From Anthropogastromicrobium aceti (GTDB taxonomy: Bacteria; Bacillota; Clostridia; Lachnospirales; Lachnospiraceae), in the NCBI RefSeq assembly GCF_025567095.1, contig NZ_JAOQJH010000047.1: DNA of 17,910 nt, one strand, 5' to 3'. Made by a program: the position numbers and the translations under genes. Of the stretch, positions 1 to 7,487 are shown in pieces. Within the stretch, counting starts at the first letter, position 1. Each line of letters starts with the position of its first letter. The notes below the pieces were generated by a model. The model searched no databases, had not been told where the DNA came from, and worked only from the letters and a program-made list of their open reading frames with translations.

Positions 1-51
1 TTAGGGGGTTTGAGTCCGATGGAGTATAGACGCAGTCTTGGAATTGCTTAA
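1..51 (+). CDS. IS3-family transposase, C-terminal end only
   Basis: Reading from base 1, the frame gives LGGLSPMEYRRSLGIA and a TAA stop at 49-51. The motif GLSP-x-EYR followed by a few residues and a stop is the typical C-terminus of IS3-group (IS150-like) OrfB DDE transposases. Only 16 codons are inside the window; the catalytic core lies to the left. The opposite-strand frame across 1-225 is a shadow. The call rests on a short but characteristic motif. Confidence 0.72.
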   Translation, partial: LGGLSPMEYRRSLGIA

Positions 52-203
52 TTCAGGTCCAAGAAAGCGTCCGCACCCCCGTCCCTGGTGGCTCAAGTTT
101 GCGAAACTTCGTTCTTTTTTCAACTCGATTGCATTCAAATAAACACACACAAAAGCCTGAAAGCTCTTTTCTTGAACTTTCAGACTTTTTTTACAGGGAC
201 ACA
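52..203. mobile_element. Right-end region of the IS3-family element
   Basis: Non-coding stretch between the transposase stop and the probable IS end. It holds a 7-bp stem (TCTTGGA/TCCAAGA on the minus strand) near 38-66 and the terminator. The tip is probably at or near AGGGACACA (195-203), because IS3 ends commonly read TG...CA. The same nonamer recurs at 216-224, so the exact end is uncertain; the left end is outside the window. Confidence 0.45.
151..192 (+). terminator. Rho-independent terminator behind the IS3 transposase
   Basis: A 9-bp stem (155-163 with 177-185, one G-T pair) closes a 13-nt loop and is followed by seven T residues at 186-192. This is a strong intrinsic terminator for plus-strand transcription leaving the transposase. 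Four A residues precede the stem, so it may also work weakly for transcripts coming from the histidine kinase on the other strand. Confidence 0.75.
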
Positions 204-207
204 TATT

Positions 208-255
208 GAGCCAGTAGGGACACATTATTAGCCGCCGTCCCTGTCCCGATGGCTC
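208..255. repeat. REP-like hairpin after the histidine kinase gene
   Basis: GAGCC (208-212) and GGGACA (217-222) are mirrored by TGTCCC (242-247) and GGCTC (251-255), forming an interrupted stem. It begins four bases beyond the kinase stop and may terminate or stabilise the operon mRNA. The GGGACA/TGTCCC arms resemble those of the 31-bp repeats at 8285 and 17271, but the interior differs, so common ancestry is only a possibility. Confidence 0.5.
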
Positions 256-259
256 CTAT

Positions 260-1636
260 TTAGCTTGTTTCTTGACTACTCAGGAAAAATATTTCTACCC
301 TCGCCCCACCTGTATTTTCAGAACTTGAAAGTTTAATCCCTCCGCCATATTTTTCAGCCACAGTTTTTGCGAAAAAAAGCCCAATCCCATAATGGGCTTC
401 GCCATTTCTACTTGTGTCATCCATAAAAAACTGCTCTGTGCCATGCAATAATGCTTCTTTTGTAAATCCTGATCCGCTATCCTCCACAATGAATGTCAGC
501 CGGTCATCCTGCTCCTTTGCGTCAATATAAATGATTCCATTTTCTTTTGTATGCTCCACTGCATTCTGAATCACATTCATTACGGCTCGGAACATTGGAT
601 CATAAGCAATCGTTACCTTTTTATCACTTTGTTCCGCCTTCCAATCTATCTTCTGGTGATAGATTTCTACCAGTCCGAGTGCCTGTTCCTTTATATCTGC
701 GAAAAAATCTTCTAACCTCACCGTTGTATAGGTAACATCACTGCAATTCCATGATTTTGTGACATCTATCAACTGTTTTACATAACTTTGTATCTGTGTT
801 GTGCCGTCCAAAACATAAGTGATATTTTTCTTCTGTTCTGTGGTCAGTTCAGTCTCTGAAAGTAGTTCTGCATTTCCCCGTACAATCGTAAGAGGTGTTT
901 TAATATCATGCGCCAAAGCAGACATCTGCTGTTTCTTTTCCTGCTCTGTTTTCCACTGCTTTTCTAAAGATTCTCGCAATGCATCTCGCATATCATCGAT
1001 TGCCGATAAACAGTCATCAAACTCTTTGATACCGGAACAGGATGTCTCATATTCCAGATTTTGATCCTTTATTTGTCCGATTGCGTCTAATACAGGCTGC
1101 ATCTGCTTTTTGATTCTTTTTCCAAAACGTATGGACGGAATGATGATAATCGCTACCGCTCCAATCACAGACATAATAATCATCACATTCTGTGGTCCTA
1201 TAAAATGCTCCCTCAAAAAAGCTGAATGATATTGAGGTGTCAGGCGATATTGCAATACAACATATTCATTTTCCCTTACAATTACTTTATAAAAATATTT
1301 CCCGGATGCGTTTCCGTACTTTGCAACATTCCATGCTATCTGTTCGTATTGTTCTGACAGATCTCCACCTATTTTCTCTCCATTCTCTGAAAAGATTACA
1401 TAATCACAAAGTGCGGGAATCATCTCAGCAGTCACTTTATCTGCACGTAGAATCGTATCATATGCTTCATTAATCTTTTGCTCTGCATAATTTGCCGGAT
1501 AAATACAGCCCACACTAATCAAAAGGTACAGCAGCAGATAAGCAACAATCACCAAACCAACTAATGATCCAAGCATGACCAGTACATATCTCATAAAAAT
1601 CCTGCTGAGTGCATTGCTTCTCTTTACTCTTCCCAT
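260..1636 (-). CDS. Sensor histidine kinase of a lantibiotic/CAMP-responsive two-component system
   Basis: Predicted membrane kinase of 458 residues. It has a TM helix at about 16-42, a compact extracellular sensor of roughly 105 residues, and a second TM at about 149-169. A DHp helix carries SALAHDIKTPLT (phospho-acceptor His243), followed by a HATPase_c domain with N-box Asn358 (NVIQNAVEH), G1 box DSGSG at 386-390 and G2 box HYGIGL at 415-420. All catalytic boxes are intact. The H-box and small sensor match kinases coupled to lantibiotic-type ABC transporters (the CprK/SpaK/NisK type). The start overlaps the response regulator stop by 13 bp, indicating translational coupling. It is the last gene of the operon. 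The actual ligand cannot be read from sequence. Confidence 0.9.
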   Translation of the reverse strand: MGRVKRSNALSRIFMRYVLVMLGSLVGLVIVAYLLLYLLISVGCIYPANYAEQKINEAYDTILRADKVTAEMIPALCDYVIFSENGEKIGGDLSEQYEQIAWNVAKYGNASGKYFYKVIVRENEYVVLQYRLTPQYHSAFLREHFIGPQNVMIIMSVIGAVAIIIIPSIRFGKRIKKQMQPVLDAIGQIKDQNLEYETSCSGIKEFDDCLSAIDDMRDALRESLEKQWKTEQEKKQQMSALAHDIKTPLTIVRGNAELLSETELTTEQKKNITYVLDGTTQIQSYVKQLIDVTKSWNCSDVTYTTVRLEDFFADIKEQALGLVEIYHQKIDWKAEQSDKKVTIAYDPMFRAVMNVIQNAVEHTKENGIIYIDAKEQDDRLTFIVEDSGSGFTKEALLHGTEQFFMDDTSRNGEAHYGIGLFFAKTVAEKYGGGIKLSSSENTGGARVEIFFLSSQETS

Positions 1637-2286
1637 TTATATCCAATCCCCCAGACTGTTTTTATCGGTGTATAATCATAATCCGCAAATTTTGCTCTTA
1701 TATTTTTGATATGCGTAATTATAGTACTGTCATTACTCTCATTGTCAAAGCCAAAGACCGCTTCCAATATCTGTTCCTTCGAGAAAACCTGTCCTCTGTT
1801 TTTAGCCAGAAATTCACAGATTTCGTACTCCGCTTTCGTAAGAGGAAGTTCCTTATCATCAACCAATAGTTTCTTTTGAGATATTTGAATACAGACCCTC
1901 CCCAAAACCATCCGGACAGAATGTTCCCTGTGCTCTCTTCTAAGATGTGCATTGATCCTTGCCCGAAGTTCCATCACTCCAAATGGCTTTGAAATATAAT
2001 CATCTGCTCCTAAAGAAAGTCCGTTTACCAGACTGTTTTCCTCCGTTTTTGCCGTAAGAAACAAAATCGGACAATCCACAAGTATCCTAATTCTTTTGCA
2101 TAATTCGAAGCCATCAATTCCAGGCATCATAATGTCCAGTAAAATCAGGTCATAACGATGTAATTCTTCCATATTAATTTTTAGTGGATTACTTACTTTG
2201 GTAACCAGATGTCCATCCTTATTCAAAATGCTTTCTATCATTTCCAAAATTGCCGGTTCATCATCAACTGCCAGTATTTTTGCCAT
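1624..2286 (-). CDS. OmpR/PhoB-family response regulator
   Basis: 220 residues when started at MAKILAVDDEP; upstream in-frame codons run into the preceding permease gene and are not conserved-looking. The receiver domain shows the acidic pair Asp8/Asp9, phospho-acceptor Asp51 (LILLDIMMPGIDG), Thr78 and Lys100. The C-terminal winged helix (about 125-220) ends in the typical TVWGIGYKWEE. It should be phosphorylated by the kinase encoded just behind it and regulate the upstream ABC transporter genes. It starts 14 bp after the permease stop and overlaps the kinase start, so it belongs to the same operon. OmpR-type regulators bind tandem direct repeats, compatible with the repeat at 4537-4558. Confidence 0.93.
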   Translation of the reverse strand: MAKILAVDDEPAILEMIESILNKDGHLVTKVSNPLKINMEELHRYDLILLDIMMPGIDGFELCKRIRILVDCPILFLTAKTEENSLVNGLSLGADDYISKPFGVMELRARINAHLRREHREHSVRMVLGRVCIQISQKKLLVDDKELPLTKAEYEICEFLAKNRGQVFSKEQILEAVFGFDNESNDSTIITHIKNIRAKFADYDYTPIKTVWGIGYKWEE

Positions 2287-2300
2287 AGTTTCCCTCGATT

Positions 2301-3041
2301 CTATTCCGATATTCTGTTTCCTTCCCAGTGGTTTACCCACCAAAAATAGTATACCATACTAATCCCTGTAAATATTAAGCAACCTGGTATGAATGACAAC
2401 CATTCACCTACACTAGTTTCTCCCAATACAGATTGCAGATAAGTATATGGTACTCTACCCGTCCAGCAGACAAATACATATTTCCACACATAATCTCCAA
2501 GTCCGGTAAGCATCAATGCACTAATTAGTCCTGATATAATCCCTGCTCCAATGGATACCCCTTTTCCAAACTGAAAAGCCAGAATCAGCTGCCACAGATA
2601 AAGTGGAACACTGCTTCCCCACAGCAGCAATGCTGCAAATATACATCCTTTCATGATTTCGATATCGCTTGATGCGATTCTTCCAAATCCAATTCCGAAT
2701 ATGATTGCTGTCAATAGGATAGAGCACAGACACAAAACCAGTAGCATCAACAGTTTCGATAAAAATGCTGTAAGTTTATCTGGTAAAGACAACAGGTTTT
2801 GAAAATTACCTGCATTTTGTTCTTGTTCCATCACACTTGCTGTAAAAATTCCAATAAGTACCGGAAGTCCTGCTCCTATTGCCTGATAAAATGCAATCAC
2901 TTTCATATTTTCATTCCATGGTGAAAAAAAGTAATATATTAAAAATATAACGCTGGTTATAATCGGAATCAGTAAGTGTGCCAGAATCACAGATGTTCCT
3001 TTCATCTTTCGCAAGTCTGCATTAAGAGATCTTCCAATCAT
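2301..3041 (-). CDS. Lantibiotic-immunity-type ABC transporter permease (MutG/CprC-like)
   Basis: 246 residues with about six hydrophobic segments (near 18-40, 52-70, 97-120, 130-152, 160-182 and 217-240) and no catalytic motifs. The pattern N-x-Q-N-LLSLP in the first cytoplasmic loop (about residues 78-86) is typical of the bacitracin/lantibiotic ABC-2-type permeases of the EpiG/MutG group. It is encoded one base after the preceding permease stop, so the two permeases and the ATPase probably form one exporter that moves antimicrobial peptide away from the membrane. Specificity is not visible. Confidence 0.85.
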   Translation of the reverse strand: MIGRSLNADLRKMKGTSVILAHLLIPIITSVIFLIYYFFSPWNENMKVIAFYQAIGAGLPVLIGIFTASVMEQEQNAGNFQNLLSLPDKLTAFLSKLLMLLVLCLCSILLTAIIFGIGFGRIASSDIEIMKGCIFAALLLWGSSVPLYLWQLILAFQFGKGVSIGAGIISGLISALMLTGLGDYVWKYVFVCWTGRVPYTYLQSVLGETSVGEWLSFIPGCLIFTGISMVYYFWWVNHWEGNRISE

Positions 3042-3042
3042 C

Positions 3043-3774
3043 TTATTTCACCTCTCTTCTCTCAAACCATTTCAAAAACAGAACCGTTACAAAAACAAAC
3101 CAGATGATTGAGAGACACATTCCCGGAACAATGACTCCCGTATCCAAAAGAGGATTCCCTGCTTCTGCGGCAAGTCCATTTGGTAAAACATGAAGCAACG
3201 GGCACATCATTCGCATAGGGATTGCAGAAACAAGTACATACCAGATTCTGGTTTGTGATATTACCACACCGCTGACGGTAATAAATAGGCAGACGAACAG
3301 GTTTACAATCATTCCAAATCGTTCACTTAAAAATAAAGCTACCGGAATCTCCCATAACTCAGAAACCGTCAGAAACAATACTGCAATCAACGCTCCTCCA
3401 ACTGGAACATGTGTCGTTAGAAGAAAGCCTCCAAGCGTTGCTCCTGCAAACACAATCACATTAGAAAACAAAATCATGTACCCAATATAAATAATTTTCC
3501 CCAGCAACAATTTTCTTCTGTCTGTGGGAATAGTCATTAAATGATAGTATTTTATCTTTTTCTCCTGCGCCACAGAAAGATAACAAAATAGAGCAATCAT
3601 CCCCGGCAGCAAAAGTGTATACCACCAGTTCCAAACACTTTCTGCATAAGCATTTGTCATCCCAAGAGTAAATATAAATGCCATGACAAATGTAAGAAGA
3701 GGAAATCCCCAGATAAACTTTTTTCGCATGGTTCTTTTGGCTTTTTGATGTTCTGCTTTTATAATATTAACCAT
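3043..3774 (-). CDS. Lantibiotic-immunity-type ABC transporter permease (MutE/CprB-like)
   Basis: 243 residues from the ATG at 3774; a GTG three codons upstream is possible, but AGGTG lies at a better distance from this ATG. The N-terminus IIKAEHQKAKRTMRKK followed by a TM helix is typical of EpiE/MutE permeases, and six hydrophobic segments are apparent. The start overlaps the ATPase stop in the 8-base ATGGTTAA arrangement, a classic translationally coupled junction. It partners with the next permease and the ATPase in an ABC-2 exporter. Confidence 0.85.
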   Translation of the reverse strand: MVNIIKAEHQKAKRTMRKKFIWGFPLLTFVMAFIFTLGMTNAYAESVWNWWYTLLLPGMIALFCYLSVAQEKKIKYYHLMTIPTDRRKLLLGKIIYIGYMILFSNVIVFAGATLGGFLLTTHVPVGGALIAVLFLTVSELWEIPVALFLSERFGMIVNLFVCLFITVSGVVISQTRIWYVLVSAIPMRMMCPLLHVLPNGLAAEAGNPLLDTGVIVPGMCLSIIWFVFVTVLFLKWFERREVK

Positions 3775-4480
3775 GGATTTCACCTGCTTTCTGGTTTTTT
3801 CTTACCACATTCATAAACAAATCTTCAAGATTATCTCCCTGCTTTAATGCTCCTTCGTATCCTAAGATTCCACCTGAAATAATCCCGACTTTATCTGCAA
3901 GTAACTGTACCTCTGAGAGAATATGACTGGAGAGAATTACAGTGATTCCCTGTTCCGGAAAAGACCGGATCAGCTCTCGTAATTCCTCGATGCCTATTGG
4001 ATCTAATCCATTCGTAGGTTCATCCAATATCAAAAGTTCCGGTTCTCCAAGCAATGCCATTGCAATGCCTAGTCTTTGCTTCATCCCCAAAGAAAACTGT
4101 CCTGCTTTCTTCTTTCCGGTGTTTGTAAGTGATACAATCTGCAAGACCTCATCAATTCTGTTTTCATCTGTACCAAGCAATAATTGTCTTACCTTCAAAT
4201 TCTCTCTAGCGGAAAGATTTTCATAAATAGGCGGATTTTCAATTAACGCTCCTATTTTTGATAAATCTTTCCTATCCAAAAGTCTTCCATCAAAGTAAAT
4301 CTTTCCTGCAGTTGGTTTCATCATACCAGTCAACATTTTCAATGTGGTAGATTTTCCCGCACCATTCGGTCCAAGCAGTCCATAAATCTGTTTCTTTTCT
4401 ATATTAAGTGAAACATTATTTACCGCTTTCTGCTTTCTAAAATATTTACACAAATTTTGTGTCTGCAACATCATTTCCAT
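3767..4480 (-). CDS. ABC transporter ATP-binding protein, lantibiotic/cationic peptide resistance type
   Basis: 237 residues from the ATG at 4480, chosen because GGAAGG lies nine bases upstream; further in-frame ATGs exist at 4501, 4474 and 4471. It shows Walker A GPNGAGKST (37-45), a Q-loop position in which IENPPIYENLS appears, ABC signature SLGMKQ (130-135), Walker B LLILDEP with Asp153/Glu154, and H-loop His186. Glu in place of the Q-loop Gln is a known feature of BcrA/lantibiotic-protection ATPases. It energises the two downstream permeases. First gene of the operon; the locus layout (ATPase, two permeases, two-component system) parallels cprABC-KR of Clostridioides difficile. Confidence 0.9.
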   Translation of the reverse strand: MEMMLQTQNLCKYFRKQKAVNNVSLNIEKKQIYGLLGPNGAGKSTTLKMLTGMMKPTAGKIYFDGRLLDRKDLSKIGALIENPPIYENLSARENLKVRQLLLGTDENRIDEVLQIVSLTNTGKKKAGQFSLGMKQRLGIAMALLGEPELLILDEPTNGLDPIGIEELRELIRSFPEQGITVILSSHILSEVQLLADKVGIISGGILGYEGALKQGDNLEDLFMNVVRKNQKAGEIHG

Positions 4481-4536
4481 CTTTACTATCCTTCCTTCCA
4501 TATTTCATTTCTTACTGAAATACAACCTAACAGAAA

Positions 4537-4558
4537 AAAATAAAGATTTGATGAAGAT
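4537..4558 (-). promoter_or_regulatory. Tandem 11-bp direct repeat upstream of the ABC transporter operon
   Basis: On the minus strand ATCTTCATCAA is immediately followed by ATCTTTATTTT: 8 of 11 positions match and the period is one helical turn. It ends about 57 bp before the ATPase start. OmpR-family regulators of lantibiotic loci bind direct repeats with TCT cores near the -35 region, so this is a plausible site for the regulator at 1624-2286. A -10 such as TGTATT (about 4520) is weak. The functional assignment is inference. Confidence 0.4.
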
Positions 4559-4584
4559 TGCTAAATAATTCGTCTACTCTATTT

Positions 4585-4752
4585 TTATTCTCGTATGGAA
4601 TAAACCATCAATTGAATATCATTATCAGAACTCGGCTTTCCACTGAAATCAGCAAAGCTGTTACAAATACGAAGTCCTAATTTACAGAATATCTCCGTGA
4701 TTTCATCCAAACTATATAACCTTATAGGATTTCCTTCTTTCATTTCAGGCTT
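4585..4752 (-). pseudogene. C-terminal remnant of a SAM-dependent methyltransferase
   Basis: The frame reads KPEMKEGNPIRLYSLDE, then about 40 more residues to the stop. A segment RLYSLDEI-x-E-I-x-x-x-x-GL followed by a short beta-strand tail (IQLMVYSIRE) is typical of the end of class I methyltransferases, where the helix before strands 6/7 sits. The SAM-binding core is absent: the frame runs into the IS200/IS605 right end at about 4753, so the gene was cut there. The apparent ATG at 4791 lies inside the IS and is not a real start. Family assignment comes from pattern memory only. Confidence 0.6.
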
Positions 4753-5044
4753 TTGAACACCCCCGCCCGACGTGTCGGACGATGATTCCATTGCAGCCGT
4801 CAGGATTTCTCACCTCGGGCTGTTTTGGAATCGCGATTTAGTCCAGCGTTACGCTTTTCCTGACTCCTCAGACATCTTTCGGTGCTTCGCAAGACAGGAA
4901 CATGATTGCTCCAGTGCCGTCCATCCACCCCCACATTGCATCATACCATTGATACACATCCAGAAAGCGGTAACAAAAGAGCAAAGTTTCCAGTTACAAA
5001 TCAATATTGTTATTGGGTTACTCTGATTATTCATTGACAAATTT
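4753..5044 (-). ncRNA. Candidate omega RNA (TnpB guide RNA) region
   Basis: About 290 non-coding bases between the tnpB stop and the IS end, richer in GC and stems than the neighbouring AT-rich spacers. On the minus strand, CAGGAA and its partner TTCCTG (4895-4900 and 4857-4862) enclose a smaller CTT/AAG stem; AGC/GCT flanks GTAAC just after; the last stem is the subterminal palindrome at 4766-4781. TnpB proteins use an RNA from exactly this position, running through the tnpB 3' end to the right end, with the guide taken from flanking DNA. By analogy the guide would begin at about 4752. No transcript evidence; boundaries are inferred. Confidence 0.5.
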
Positions 5045-6799
5045 CTATGTTTGTTCACAACTTCTGTAATTCGTTATTGTTGGCATATACCGTACTTTCA
5101 TTTCAGCGGCTAGCGCTCTTAAACTTGGCCGTTTTCTTTCTTCCAGCACTTCATACGGAATCCTTCTATAGAAGAAATGCTTTTGAATACCTGAAAATGT
5201 TTTTGTAATTCTCGCCCAGATCGTCTTGTACGTTTCCTGCGAAAATTCCGGTACAATACCTTCTTTTGTTTTTAGAAGATTTAACATCCGTAAATCTGGT
5301 GCCATTTTATCATACAAACCCATTCCTACCAAGCCAATCGTATAGGCTGCGGCCTGATGGATGGACATTCCATATCTTCGCATGAACAAAAACTTGCCCA
5401 TCTGACTGGTATAAGCCGGATCAATCTTATAAAAGGCGATTTCACGTCTCAAACTCTGATTTTCAATACTGGATGCAATCCTCTGATACGCAAACAGGGT
5501 CATATGATGATTTCCTTTTCGGTTTCCATACTTTCTGGATGCCAGTTTAATTGTTAAATCAATATCTTCTACAATGAGGCGTTTGTCTTTTTCTGCACAC
5601 CAGTTAAATACTTCCTTAACAGCCGCTCCCAAAATATTCGTGATCTGACCGGTCGATTTTTTTACGAGGTCAAATCGAATCATTTTCTGATCAAGCAGCT
5701 TTCCTGTTTCGTCAATCTCTGCCAATGCAAAATGATCATAATTAATATCCATGGAAATTGCACCATTTCCATAATAGCTGTTTTCATATGCCTGCAGCTT
5801 CATGGTAACAGATACGATAATATACTGTCGATTCTTCCTGTCCCGTTTTACGGTAAAATTATAGCAAATAGACTGTCGATCCTCCGGCTTACAAGTGAAG
5901 TTGTTTTGAAAGGCTTCATTGTATCTTGGAAGCTTAAAATCATGGAATACGGTGGTGGTACCGTCTATGCAGGTAACAGACAAATCCTTTCCATCATATT
6001 TACACAGGAAGTTTCCATACTTTGATGTATGCCTTCCCGGAAGTGCCATGCTCTGGTGACGTTTTTCAAAAAATTCCTGTTTCCATTCTTTCAATGCTTT
6101 TTGTGAAGTTTTATTATCCTCAGCATATTTTGTAATGCCCACGGTATCCTTCTCGGAATACAGCTTCTTACCGCCAAACACAATACGCTCCGGTAGAAGA
6201 TTTTTTATATTTTCAAGCTTCTTTTCCTTCCGTTTTCTCGCTTCCGTTACCAGCGCCAGGCGTGTCTTTAATTTACGAATATCAGCTTCCACACTGCGCT
6301 CGTACTCATCCAATTTTAAAATCGTTTTGTTGAACAGAACAATCATGAGACCTTTAACCTTCAGCTGGCATCTTGGATAAGGTGTAATCCATCGTCCGTC
6401 TTTTCGGTAGATTCGAATTGAGTTCTTAACAGCCTTTTTCTTATCCAGTGCTTCCTGAATCATTTGAATCTTTTCATCACGTGTCTTTAAATCTGCAGTG
6501 ATTGTGGTACCGTAATACTTTTTCAGTTCCTTCTGTGAAGAGATCGAACCTGATGCCGCTGTATAGATTGCCGCATTATAATAATCATTGGTTTTGTATT
6601 TTTCCTTCAAAAACACCGGATACGCATGATCAATAAGCGGTCCTGACGCAAGATATTTCTGATCATACAGGGCATTATACAAATCTATTTTGGCATCATT
6701 AAATACACGCATCGTTTGCAGAAACGATGCTGCATTTTCGATGGTATTCTCATCCAAATAGTAGCGTTTGTCCGAATTGATTGTTCTTAACAGCTCCAT
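5045..6799 (-). CDS. tnpB: TnpB-related protein (IS605 OrfB), long divergent form
   Basis: 584 residues from the ATG at 6799, preceded by GAGGTG six bases upstream. The C-terminal half has a RuvC-like fold: strand I GAISMDINYDHFALAEID with Asp351, strand II RLIVEDIDL with Glu411, then DPAYTSQMGKFLFMRRYG and MSIHQAAAYTIG. In canonical TnpB the YTSQ motif is followed by CxxC zinc-finger cysteines and then D-x-NAA. Here the cysteines are missing and no acidic residue stands in MSIHQAAAY. The N-terminal about 330 residues are basic, with a likely coiled helix near 160-200. At 584 residues it is much longer than the roughly 400-residue standard. The known role of the family is an RNA-guided nuclease that helps the IS persist; whether this form cleaves DNA is unclear. 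Confidence 0.88.
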   Translation of the reverse strand: MELLRTINSDKRYYLDENTIENAASFLQTMRVFNDAKIDLYNALYDQKYLASGPLIDHAYPVFLKEKYKTNDYYNAAIYTAASGSISSQKELKKYYGTTITADLKTRDEKIQMIQEALDKKKAVKNSIRIYRKDGRWITPYPRCQLKVKGLMIVLFNKTILKLDEYERSVEADIRKLKTRLALVTEARKRKEKKLENIKNLLPERIVFGGKKLYSEKDTVGITKYAEDNKTSQKALKEWKQEFFEKRHQSMALPGRHTSKYGNFLCKYDGKDLSVTCIDGTTTVFHDFKLPRYNEAFQNNFTCKPEDRQSICYNFTVKRDRKNRQYIIVSVTMKLQAYENSYYGNGAISMDINYDHFALAEIDETGKLLDQKMIRFDLVKKSTGQITNILGAAVKEVFNWCAEKDKRLIVEDIDLTIKLASRKYGNRKGNHHMTLFAYQRIASSIENQSLRREIAFYKIDPAYTSQMGKFLFMRRYGMSIHQAAAYTIGLVGMGLYDKMAPDLRMLNLLKTKEGIVPEFSQETYKTIWARITKTFSGIQKHFFYRRIPYEVLEERKRPSLRALAAEMKVRYMPTITNYRSCEQT

Positions 6800-6831
6800 A
6801 CAAATCACCTCGATTGTAAATCAGTTAACGG

Positions 6832-6887
6832 TTGCAATATCCTTTTAAATATGTTATTATTATAGCACATTTAAAGAGATATTGCAA
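6832..6887. promoter_or_regulatory. Mirror-image divergent promoters of tnpA and tnpB
   Basis: Plus strand: TTGCAA (6832-6837), 17 bp, TATTAT (6855-6860), reading into tnpA. Minus strand: TTGCAA (6882-6887), 17 bp, TATAAT (6859-6864), reading into tnpB. The two -10 boxes overlap by two bases and the flanking arms (TTGCAATATC, TTTAAAT) are inverted copies, so the region is one long imperfect palindrome with overlapping promoters. Transcription in the two directions should be mutually exclusive. Confidence 0.75.
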
Positions 6888-6918
6888 GTGTCGATTGTAA
6901 AAAAGAATGGGGGCTTTT

Positions 6919-7386
6919 ATGGACGATTTTAACAGAAAACAACATGCCGTTTACAAACTTACCTATCATGCTGTATTTGTCATTAAGTATCGCAGAAAAG
7001 TAATGTCAGAACCGATTATTGATCACGTGAGACAGTATGCCGCCCATCTGATTGAGCAGTGTTATCAGGGCAGACTCATAGAACTGAATGGAGAACTGGA
7101 TCATATCCACATCCTGTTTGAACTTCCTGCAACAGCAGCGCCATCTGTTGTAGTGTGCAGTCTCAAGACGCAGCTTTCAAAGGAAATCCGAGCAATTTTC
7201 TGGGGCGAAATCAAGGATAAGCTATGGAAAGATAGTTTCTGGTCAGACAGTTACTTTATTACGACTACAGGAGGAGCAGACATTGAAACGCTAGAAAAAT
7301 ATATCCAAGACCAGGGTATTGAAAAACCGAAACGAAAATATACCAAAAGGCAAACAAAAAAGTGTGAGGAAAAGACTCACACTTGA
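6919..7386 (+). CDS. tnpA: IS200/IS605 family Y1 tyrosine transposase TnpA
   Basis: 155 residues from the ATG at 6919, preceded by a GGGGG stretch; an in-frame ATG at 6907 would add four residues. The HUH metal site is GELDHIHILFELP (His62, His64) and the catalytic tyrosine is Tyr128 in LEKYIQDQG. Spacing and length match IS200/IS605 TnpA, which acts as a dimer to excise and insert single-stranded DNA by recognising subterminal hairpins. The tail after 135 is lysine-rich. The gene appears intact, so the element could be mobile. The stop is embedded in the hairpin at 7360-7384. Confidence 0.95.
   Translation: MDDFNRKQHAVYKLTYHAVFVIKYRRKVMSEPIIDHVRQYAAHLIEQCYQGRLIELNGELDHIHILFELPATAAPSVVVCSLKTQLSKEIRAIFWGEIKDKLWKDSFWSDSYFITTTGGADIETLEKYIQDQGIEKPKRKYTKRQTKKCEEKTHT
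7360..7384 (+). terminator. Hairpin at the end of tnpA
   Basis: AAGTGTGAG (7360-7368) pairs perfectly with CTCACACTT (7376-7384) around a 7-nt loop, overlapping the last codons and the first base of the stop of tnpA. A T-rich stretch (TTATTTTTTGTT) follows only about 15 bases later, so this is a weak terminator or an mRNA-stabilising stem that could also block translation or transcription entering from outside. Confidence 0.5.
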
Positions 7387-7487
7387 TATTGCCTGACTTA
7401 TTTTTTGTTATGCCGCATTCATCCCCGCCCGACTATGTCGGACGAGGTTTTCTGCGGAAAAATGGATAAATTGAGAGGGATTGAGGT

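Larger units (their letters stand above)
4753..7470. mobile_element. IS200/IS605-type insertion sequence (tnpA and tnpB divergent)
   Basis: Contains a Y1 HUH transposase gene (plus strand) and a tnpB relative (minus strand) in the IS605 divergent layout. Near both ends is the same imperfect palindrome on the minus strand: GTCCGAC-AC-GTCGGGC (4766-4781) and GTCCGAC-ATA-GTCGGGC (about 7428-7444), the subterminal hairpins recognised by TnpA. There are no terminal inverted repeats or target duplication, as expected. The right end (tnpB side) probably finishes at TTCAA on the minus strand, about 4753. The left end (tnpA side) lies some 15-60 bases beyond its hairpin and cannot be fixed; 7470 is a placeholder. 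Confidence 0.85.

Noticed and set aside
1..225. Minus-strand open frame of 74 codons
   Set aside because: It runs antisense through the IS3 transposase tail, terminator and IS end, has no ribosome binding site and no recognisable domain.
4585..4791. 68-codon frame starting at 4791 as a complete small protein
   Set aside because: The first 13 codons lie within the IS right-end hairpin; only the part from about 4752 shows methyltransferase-like sequence, so it is a remnant.
4849..5058. Small minus-strand frame behind tnpB
   Set aside because: It covers the candidate guide RNA region, has no ribosome binding site and a cysteine/histidine-rich sequence without family features.
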